A stretch of 64,000 nucleotides of DNA, from positions 44,265 to 108,264 of the forward strand of contig NJAL01000001.1 of NCBI GenBank assembly GCA_002591725.1, written 5' to 3'. The number at the start of each line of letters is the position of its first letter. Positions within the stretch are counted from its first letter, which is position 1. This document shows positions 55,686-62,745 of this stretch, one piece after another. The DNA comes from Candidatus Didemnitutus mandela (lineage in GTDB: Bacteria > Verrucomicrobiota > Verrucomicrobiia > Opitutales > Opitutaceae). Made by a program: the position numbers and the translations under genes. The notes beneath the pieces were generated by a model that did no database searches, was not told the DNA's origin, and was given only the letters and a program-made list of their open reading frames with translations.

Positions 55686-55817
55686 TTGCGCCGCCCCAGA
55701 AGCCTAGGGCGGTTGTTTCTTGGGAGGCAATCCTAGAAGGAATTTTTGCTAGTACGGCAGCTTCGGGCTTGCTAGCGATTGGATGGAGGGTTTGTTTTGG
55801 TAGTGTAATAGAGTACG
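55686..55817. promoter_or_regulatory. Divergent intergenic region, patatin-like gene and trans-AT
   Basis: These 132 bases separate two divergent starts and should hold promoters for both. Two short arms GCTAG and CTAGC form a loose inverted repeat near its middle. I see no confident -35/-10 pair and no clear Shine-Dalgarno before the AT start. Confidence 0.35.
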
Positions 55818-56978
55818 ATGAATCGCCTGACGGTTTCGGTTGTTGGGCAAAAATCCATCGATTTTCGCACGATGCAAAAGCTAGATAATCGGCTAATTCA
55901 GTCTCAGGTTGAACGCTGGAACGAACAATGGCCGGTTTCTACTCCGGTGAGGGTGAAGGGCCGGCCGGAGACCAAAGTCACGCGTACGCAAGCGATGATA
56001 TTGTTCGAACAGAGAGCTATCATCTATCTGGAGGGGCATTGCGGTTATTTCGATCTTGATGAGGTGACGCCGGCGGCGATGGCGAGCGAGGCTCCTTTTG
56101 TTGCGGTTAGACCAGCTGAGCCGCTAGAGGCCAACGCGTGTTGGATGTTTCCGGGACAGGGTTCGCAAAAGACGGGGATGGGAGGGCCATTGTTCGAAGT
56201 TTTCCCCGAACTTGTCCGTCGCGCGGAGGCAATTCTCGGTTACGATCTGAAGGAGCTTTGTTTGAATGCAGGGGACCCGCGCTTGGACCAGACGCAATTT
56301 ACCCAGCCGGCGCTTTACGTAGTCAACGCGCTTACCTTTCTTAGCGAAAAGAAAAACGGAGCGGTGACGCCCGGTTTTTTTGCTGGTCACAGTTTGGGAG
56401 AATACAGTGCTTTGTTTGCCGCTGGCGTGTTTGATTTCGAGACAGGGCTGCGCTTGGTCCAACGGCGAGGCGCTTTGATGGCAGAAGTGACGGGGGGCGG
56501 AATGGCTGCGATCGTTGGCTTGTCGTCGACACAGGTAAAACAGGTGTTGCGCGAACGCGGCCTGCAAAGCCTCGATCTGGCCAACCTCAATTCGCCGACC
56601 CAGATTGTCGTTTCGGGGCCAGCTGCCGATATCGAGCGCGCGCAGCCGATCTTTGAGGAAGCGGGCGCGCGGTTGGTGGTCCATTTGAAGGTGAGTGGCG
56701 CTTTTCATTCACGCTATATGAGGCCGGCTAGGGATACGTTTTTTACGTTTCTCGATTCCTTTACCTTCCAGGCGCCGCGGGTGCCTGTGATCTCAAATGT
56801 CGAGGCATGTCCTTATCCCCCATTTCGTTTAAAAGATATTCTTACTGAACAACTTACATCTCCTGTACGCTGGACCGAATCGGTGCAATACTTGCTTGAG
56901 CATGGCGTAAAAAATTTCACTGAACATGGTCCCGGGAACGTGCTGATGGGGCTTGTGCGCAAGATTCAAACCTCGTAG
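55818..56978 (+). CDS. trans-acting malonyl-CoA:ACP acyltransferase
   Basis: This 386-residue free AT has MFPGQGSQKTGMG, nucleophile Ser192 in GHSLGEYSAL and GAFHS with His297, all canonical for malonyl-specific trans-ATs. It should load malonate on every AT-less module. The AT fold begins near residue 105, so about 100 N-terminal residues are extra. A start at residue 19 (MQKLD, 55872) would shorten but not remove this. The extension has no motif I recognise. The gene stands alone, divergent from the patatin-like gene, and is the last intact pathway gene on this side. Confidence 0.94.
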   Translation: MNRLTVSVVGQKSIDFRTMQKLDNRLIQSQVERWNEQWPVSTPVRVKGRPETKVTRTQAMILFEQRAIIYLEGHCGYFDLDEVTPAAMASEAPFVAVRPAEPLEANACWMFPGQGSQKTGMGGPLFEVFPELVRRAEAILGYDLKELCLNAGDPRLDQTQFTQPALYVVNALTFLSEKKNGAVTPGFFAGHSLGEYSALFAAGVFDFETGLRLVQRRGALMAEVTGGGMAAIVGLSSTQVKQVLRERGLQSLDLANLNSPTQIVVSGPAADIERAQPIFEEAGARLVVHLKVSGAFHSRYMRPARDTFFTFLDSFTFQAPRVPVISNVEACPYPPFRLKDILTEQLTSPVRWTESVQYLLEHGVKNFTEHGPGNVLMGLVRKIQTS

Positions 56979-57401
56979 TTTTTAGGCCAGTCTTGGGTTT
57001 TGCGATATTATCTTTTGCCGACATATTCGCCGGTGCAGCTCCGTTGCCTAATCGTCGAATTTAGGAAATGACACGGACCAGGTTTTGGTGGTGATGAATA
57101 TTGGGAAAGCGAAGCGGAAGCGTATCAAAACGGAAAAGGCTGCTTGATGGAGGAAATTTTTGTTGCGGTGGAAGTTTTAAGAGTGACCAACAGGTGCGAT
57201 GTATTTCCACTAATTTTTCGGTAAAAGCGCTCGAATGTGATCGGTTTGATTGGATAATTGTTGTCCGCTGGAGCTCTCGTAGTTTCTTGCTGAAGCTGCA
57301 GCCTAGGGATACTAGAGTCCAAAGCTACCAAAGAGTCGAGTCGACAGAAACAACCAAAAACGCAGTTTGCGGCGGCCGTGTTGGATGGCCCGTGTTTGGC
57401 T

Positions 57402-57644
57402 ATGGGCCGAAGTAAAGGTCAAAAAAATTATAATAAGCGCCGTTGTCTGCACAAGGTCAGGCTTGGGGTGGCTAAGGCTTTCGATCGCTATGCTGACACT
57501 CTGGCCCAAGGAGCCAAACGTACAAGGAGCTTTCCGAAAAGTTGGCGAGCAAGAAAAAGGGTGGGAGCTGTGAAGGATTACGGTAAGAATTTCTATATAA
57601 AGTTTTGGAGGGAAGTGCTGGCGCAAAGGCGCCGAAAGGCCTGA
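57402..57644 (+). CDS. possible small basic protein, 80 aa
   Basis: A short frame starting MGRSKGQKNYNKRR is very rich in Lys and Arg throughout. Its middle part (AKAFDRYADTLAQGAK) reads more like real protein than the surrounding frames. I recognise no family. No convincing ribosome binding site precedes it. It could be a small nucleic-acid-binding protein, a remnant of one, or chance. Confidence 0.2.
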   Translation: MGRSKGQKNYNKRRCLHKVRLGVAKAFDRYADTLAQGAKRTRSFPKSWRARKRVGAVKDYGKNFYIKFWREVLAQRRRKA

Positions 57645-57749
57645 TTAAAGCCATATCGGTTCTAGTTTTGCTGAAGAGGCGTAGTTGGCACAAACTTGAA
57701 AAATATCTCTACGGCATGGCCCGTTTGGTTGGCTTCTAATCGAAGCGTG

Positions 57750-57783
57750 CCTTCCCCCTTAGGGCGTTCGGGTAGGTTTTTTT
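57750..57783 (+). terminator. Terminator-like hairpin with T-run
   Basis: CCTTCCC (57750-57756) pairs with GGGTAGG (57770-57776) with one T-T mismatch and is followed by seven T (57777-57783). It could terminate transcription arriving from the trans-AT side or from the small basic frame. Confidence 0.35.
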
Positions 57784-58131
57784 GTAAAGTTAAGGTTAAG
57801 GTTGGCGGTTAGCTGTGGGGTCACGCAGGGCCTGGTTTGGAACCTTTGGGGGTGTGATGAGGAGGTGGTGGTGGGAGATGCGTGGCGTGAAAGTCGGGCA
57901 GGCTGGAAAATACATGTTGTCCGTCCTTCAAAGTCTGGTCGGCCTTTGCTCGATGCCGAAAGGCCTTTTGTTTGTGTAACCCAGCTTGCCTCCATATTCT
58001 GTCCTTGTTTGGAAAATCACGAGGGCGAAAACGGAAGCGTGCCTGCGAGATAGAGCAAGCGGTGTTGCGATTTCCCGAGGCTCAGGAGTGATAAGTCAGG
58101 TTACGAGCAACGTAGTCCAAATCGGGGTTAC

Positions 58132-58171
58132 CCAACTCAACTTCAGTTGGAGCTGCATAAAGGGATGCAGC
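58132..58171 (+). repeat. Two adjacent perfect hairpins
   Basis: CCAACT (58132-58137) pairs with AGTTGG (58145-58150) around a 7-base loop. One base later GCTGCAT (58152-58158) pairs perfectly with ATGCAGC (58165-58171) around a 6-base loop, then GGTTTT. Two perfect stems of 6 and 7 bp separated by one base stand out in a region without genes; they may be a terminator pair or part of a structured RNA. Confidence 0.4.
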
Positions 58172-59756
58172 GGTTTTGCCATGGGATTGGCCATTAATCG
58201 ATGCGCATCGAGATATACAAAAATAACACTGCTACGATTGTTGCGAACCAAGAGAGAAACAACAATCATCGGCTGGGTTGCTAAGTTTCGGTGAAGTCAA
58301 AAGCGTTGGCGATTATGGACTGGGCAAGTAGTGCAATGGGGGCACAAACAGGAACATGTAGCGCAGAAGGACCTATACGCACTGTTGCACAAAAAAGGTT
58401 CTACTAGGAGCGATTGCCTTCCGTTGCTTTCTGGTGCTTTTTTTCGGTATCGATTTATGCGCCGAGGGTGAAGCGGAACCGGCTGAGGGAGGTTGTGACG
58501 AGTGCTTATCTTTCCTAAAAACAAACCTCCGTATCTTTCATATCTAAATGTCAAAAAAATCAGTTACAAAGCGAAGAAACTTAGGCTGTACGAACAAGTC
58601 GAGCGCAGTTTACGAGAATACGAGAAACGATGGTATCGGGGGAAAAGCTGCAAATAAACGTGCTTGAAGTTGGCGTCAACAAACAGATCGGCGGTGGCAA
58701 GAGGCGGTTTTCGCCCCAAAGAAGAAGTAGATGGCGCAGGTTTACCTGCTTTTTCGCGGCGATTTCGCCGACACCCGGATCGCCCTTTGGAAAATAGTCG
58801 ACAATCTGTTTTGCGTAGCGTCTTCCTGCCTGCTTTGTACGAAGGGTAGCGGTCGGCTCCTCGTATGGGTTTACCCTTGAGTAGCTTGGAAAGGAGAACC
58901 GATTGATATGCAGCGACCGAGGGGGGGCGTTGGAAAACGGCGCAGGTGGGAAGCCTCTCCGGTCTATTTATTGCCAGGCTTAGCACCGATCCGAGCACGA
59001 CTAATTGACAACAAATCGTGGTCGGCATTCCTGCCTACTGTACGATGTAGGTCCAGACGTACGAGCACAATTCCGAAAGTCAATATGAGCGTGGCTCGTG
59101 CTGGCACTTGCGATGCGAAAAATTGTTCGAGTTGCAGGTAAACTCCAAGCAGTTTATCAAGTCACAGCTGAAATTTATCGACTATTTTCTTTCGGACTAC
59201 TGATTCGATTCCCATTGGATATTTTCCCCAAAAGGCTGCCTGTCGGCGGGTTTTAAGGTTTAAGCTACTTGTTTACTTGTGGGCCTGCCGGTGAGATGCT
59301 ATTGTAAAGACCATATATACGGTATAGAGTTCTATATTCGGAGTCAATTTTATCCATTCCGGGAAGATTTTTCGCAATTGGACTCCCAAGGGGTTCATAG
59401 GGAGCTCTTACTTGGTGGTGGTGCAGATGTGGCAGTCGGGCGAGGTTGATGCAGCTTATACGGCCTTTGTGCGGCGAAAAGGTGTATGGTGGCGCCGCTC
59501 AGCGCGAGCGCGGCCGCTTTAGCGTTCCAAAATTTTGGTCGATTACTGAGGAGGCGCTGGAAATAAGTTTTTGGTGGAGAGACCGCGGTTGCCGATCTGT
59601 GCTCTTGCACTAAGAGCGTGTAAAGTCTCGTTGTCTACGTTGGCGTTTTGGACGGAGATGCCGAAGATGACGATTTTTTACGAATCTAGCTCTAGCGGCT
59701 CTCCCAGTGGCGGTGGTTGCGGCCAAAGCCGCTGGGTTCAGGGTACTTCCGGATAT

Positions 59757-59984
59757 TTATTTCCGGAATATTTTCGGTTGTTGTGTTGGGCGGCCAGGCG
59801 GCGTGTTCGGTAGCATAGGCTTATAAAAATTGGGAAAAACCCAGAGGTCACCTGCCGTGCGACTGATAAACGCTGTGGGTTGGCTCCGGGAAAGAAGTTG
59901 AAGTTCTAGCGTGGCGAGCAGGCCGATGACGAGCACGACTATTATGGTCTTGCCCAACGGTAAAACCGGAGCCGCTTCGTGCAT
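59757..59984 (-). CDS. possible remnant of a small membrane-anchored protein
   Basis: A 75-residue frame has one strongly hydrophobic segment near the N-terminus (TIIVVLVIGLLATLELQLL) after MHEAAPVLPLGK, like a signal anchor. The rest is Pro-rich with no motif I know. It diverges from argG. It may be a remnant or a chance hydrophobic frame. Confidence 0.15.
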   Translation of the reverse strand: MHEAAPVLPLGKTIIVVLVIGLLATLELQLLSRSQPTAFISRTAGDLWVFPNFYKPMLPNTPPGRPTQQPKIFRK

Positions 59985-60058
59985 TTCCTTGGGGCGGTTG
60001 CATGAGCTCTATTCCTGGTCGCAGCGATTTCGATACGATAAGTGTTAGCGTGTTTAAT

Positions 60059-60090
60059 TCTGCGTAAATTACTATTACTCTGCGTAAATT
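60059..60090 (+). promoter_or_regulatory. 12-base direct repeat upstream of argG
   Basis: TCTGCGTAAATT occurs exactly at 60059-60070 and 60079-60090, so the copies are spaced 20 bases start to start, about two helical turns. They end 53 bases before the argG ATG. This is the geometry of an operator for a dimeric regulator binding one DNA face. It does not match the ARG-box consensus as I know it. Confidence 0.4.
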
Positions 60091-60143
60091 GCCATTTTCC
60101 CTTTGCGCTTTGGGGCCGCTAAGGTAAAATGTAGCTTTCCCCA

Positions 60144-61371
60144 ATGAAGACTGTCCTTGCTTACTCTGGAGGCCTCGATACCTCCGTCATCGTTAAGTGG
60201 CTACGCGAAACCTATGACGCCGAGGTCGTGACTTTCACCGCTGACATCGGCCAGGGGGAGGAGCTCAAAGGCCTGCGCCAGAAGGCGAAAAATACTGGAG
60301 CGTCGAAACATTACCATACTCGATCTTGTGGAGGAATTTGCGAGCGATTTCATCTACCCGATGATCCGTGCGAATGCGGTTTACGAAAACCAATACTATC
60401 TTGGCACTTCGATTGCGCGCCCGCTTATCGCGAAAGCCCAGGTTGAAATTGCGAAAAAGGAAAAGGCCGACACGGTGGCTCACGGGGCAACGGGGAAGGG
60501 CAATGACCAGTGCCGCTTCGAGCTCTCTTATATGGCGCTCGATCCCAAGCTTGCCATCATTGCTCCGTGGAAGTTGGAAAAATTCCGCGAGCTCTTCCCG
60601 GGTCGCGCTGAGATGATCGCCTACTGCCAAGAGCACAAAATTCCGGTCGAAGCCTCGCTCAAGAAGCCTTATTCGATGGATCGCAACCTCCTGCACATTT
60701 CCTACGAGGCGGGCATCCTCGAGGATCCGTGGTTCGACCCGACGACCAAAGAAAACAAGGGCATGTTCAAGCTTTCCGTTTCTCCGGAGGACGCTCCAAA
60801 CAAGGCGGAGCATGTCGAACTGGATTTCGAGAAAGGTAACTGTGTCGCCGTTAACAGAAAGAAAATGAGCCCGGCTGGTGTGCTCAAGACGCTGAACAAG
60901 CTCGGTGGTAGACATGGCATCGGCCGCGTCGATCTTGTGGAAAACCGTTTCGTTGGCATGAAGTCTCGGGGTGTGTACGAAACTCCGGGCGGCACGATTC
61001 TGATGTGCGGTCATCGCCAGGTTGAATCGTTGGTGATGGATCGCGAGGTTATGCACCTCCGTGATTCGCTAATCCCGAAGTATGCCGAGTTAGTCTATTA
61101 CGGGCTTTGGTTTGCTCCAGAGCGCGAGGCATTGCAGGCGCTTGTGGACGAGTCGCAGAAGCATATTAGCGGCACCGTCCGGTTGAAACTTTATAAGGGC
61201 AATATCATCACTTGTGGCCGCAAGTCGAAGTATTCGCTTTACGACATGAATATTGCATCGATGGAAGGTGTGAGGAGCTGGTATAATCAGACCGATGCAA
61301 CTGGCTTCATTCGGCTAAATGGCTTGCGTTTGCGTGCGCGCCACTTCGCGCAAGGCGGTCCGAAGATTTGA
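60144..61371 (+). pseudogene. argG: argininosuccinate synthase with one frameshift
   Basis: The two halves together give a full-length argininosuccinate synthase (citrulline + aspartate to argininosuccinate, ATP-dependent; arginine synthesis). The N-terminus [14 protein letters not shown] has the ATP-pyrophosphatase P-loop. Frame is lost after GASK at about 60306-60310: removing one base there restores the expected ILDLVEEF and the rest reads cleanly to 61371, including GATGKGNDQ and SMDRNLLH. Everything else, including length (about 408 codons), is normal, so the lesion is recent or a sequencing/assembly error. It is unrelated to the polyketide pathway. If real, arginine synthesis is lost here or supplied by another copy or the host. 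Confidence 0.9.
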
Positions 61372-61460
61372 TTGTGCTTTTTGAGCAGCGCAGCTTGAAT
61401 TGTGTAGCGCCTATTTCTCTTTTTAAGTTATTGTTCAGAATATATATGGAAATTGTCTGC

Positions 61461-61494
61461 CAAAGCCACTTCGGCGGCTTTGTAGTTGTTTTTT
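61461..61494 (+). terminator. Rho-independent terminator downstream of argG
   Basis: CAAAGCC (61461-61467) pairs with GGCTTTG (61476-61482) around an 8-base loop, followed by a T-rich tract ending in six T at 61489-61494. It lies about 90 bases after the argG stop, in a 261-base gap that otherwise shows nothing. Confidence 0.65.
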
Positions 61495-61632
61495 AAGGAT
61501 CTGTCGGCGGCAGTTTTTCCGATTTCGCATTTTCTGTCTATTGGGGAGCATTTGTGAAAATTGCCATTTCCCCTCGGGGGAACCTTGGAAGGTTGAACGT
61601 GTTTTTCACGCGTTTACTTTAATCCTTAATTG

Positions 61633-62416
61633 ATGAGAAACATCAAAATTATGGTGGCGGATGGCGAGCTGCTCGCCAGAAGGGAAATTGAGGCTTGCCT
61701 GCGAGACGACGGGGATATTCCCATTGCGGCCCGATGTGCTGGCGGTAGCGAAGCGCTGCAGGCGCTACGTTTTTGGCGTCCGGATTTTATCTTTCTTGAT
61801 GTGTTGATACTCGGTCTCGATGGTTTTGAGCTTATGGCTCATTTGTCCGATTTGTCCGGTGGGGGGCTATCGTCTGGAGGTTATTATAGTTTCGGCTGAC
61901 GAAAAGTATGCTCTGAGGGCATTTGAGGTGAACGCCACCGATTATCTGCGAAAACCTTTTGCACAGGCGCGGTTTCTGGGAGGTGTTGCACAAAGGCCAA
62001 ATTTACGATTCGGGCCACACACAGCGTGCGGACAAATCTAGCCGAGCGCGTGGGGCGGCATTTTGGCCGCTTTGTACAAATTGCGGGGTGGCGAGGGGCT
62101 GCGGGGGGAGACTTAGGTGCAGAGGCTGGCGGCCGTTTCGGAATCGCCGCTGGTGGATAAAACCACTGCAAAAAGTCGGCTTCTTTTTCGCACTGACGGA
62201 GGAATCCATCTTCTCCGTATCGATGAAATCCGCTGGATCGAATCGGAAGGCGATTATGTCAAGACCTACGCTGACTTAAAAAGTCGGTTGGTGCGGATGT
62301 TGTTGACCAAAATCTTGCAGAGGCTCGATACGGCTGACTTCCTGCGCATTCACCGATCAGCCGTCGTAAATTTGCTCTACTCGCGAAAGGCAAGTCCGGC
62401 ACCCTATGGTGAATAA
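61633..62416 (+). pseudogene. LytTR-family response regulator, multiply frameshifted
   Basis: The receiver domain begins intact (MRNIKIMVADGE, then FIFLDVLILGLDGFEL with the phospho-acceptor Asp). Reading frame breaks near a run of six G at 61861-61866; the next part (VIIVSADEKYALRAFEVNATDYLRKPF, with the receiver Lys) continues in another frame. At least one more break lies between about 61990 and 62150, after which the LytTR DNA-binding domain (LLFRTDGGIHLLRIDEIRWI to FLRIHRSAVVNL) resumes from about 62170. The end is also degraded after that motif. It would have been a LytR/AlgR-type transcription regulator; no sensor kinase is adjacent. Confidence 0.88.
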
Positions 62417-62745
62417 GTTGTTGTTTTATAGAAGCTTAATTGGTGCGAAGAAGCTTCGTTTTAGCCGGGCTTACGTCCAGGACCTGAAAAAGCACCTTTA
62501 AAGATAAAACGGGTGATAGTTTTTGCACGCAGTGGGGCGAATGTCGCTAACGCTAACGTTTGTCGCTGTGCTTAATCGTTTTTTAATCATTTTTATGCTT
62601 TTCATATGATTTTGATGTACGTATTACTCGAAATGATTGAGCGGACATTGTAATAGTATTTGTGATGCTATTATCTTATCCTGAGCTTAGATGCACTTTC
62701 TCTTTGTGCGTCCTTGCGTCTCTTCCTTAAAACTAGCAAACACGC
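62417..62745. other. Intergenic region before the TonB receptor
   Basis: These 329 AT-rich bases hold one hairpin near the start (listed separately) and no gene. A promoter for the receptor is expected here. A weak candidate is TTGTAA with TATTAT 15 bases later, around 62647-62673, which is too poor to call. Confidence 0.4.
62431..62462 (+). terminator. Terminator-like hairpin after the LytTR pseudogene
   Basis: GAAGCTT (62431-62437) pairs with AAGCTTC (62451-62457) around a 13-base loop, followed by GTTTT. It sits just after the last stop of the regulator remnant. Confidence 0.4.

Larger units (their letters stand above)
56979..60143. other. Gene-poor stretch of about 3.2 kb
   Basis: No frame here gives a recognisable protein on either strand. 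The longest frames have compositions that look like random reading. I see no tRNA-, rRNA- or transposase-like segment. It holds two weak small-gene candidates, a terminator-like hairpin, a pair of adjacent perfect hairpins and a direct repeat before argG, each listed separately. The simplest reading is advanced pseudogene decay between the pathway and argG. Confidence 0.6.

Noticed and set aside
58564..59028. 154-residue minus-strand frame in the gene-poor stretch.
   Set aside because: Low-complexity, basic composition with no motif or family resemblance and no ribosome binding site; likely chance.
59195..59225. A TpsiC-loop-like GATTCGATTCC sequence suggesting a tRNA.
   Set aside because: No acceptor, D-arm or anticodon arm of correct spacing could be folded around it.
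60265..61056. Minus-strand frame of 263 residues opposite argG.
   Set aside because: It is fully antisense to the conserved argG coding sequence and has no recognisable family; a shadow frame.
60328..61371. A shorter independent argG starting at an internal codon.
   Set aside because: It would lack the ATP-binding loop, which is present just upstream in another frame. One gene with a frameshift explains both parts.
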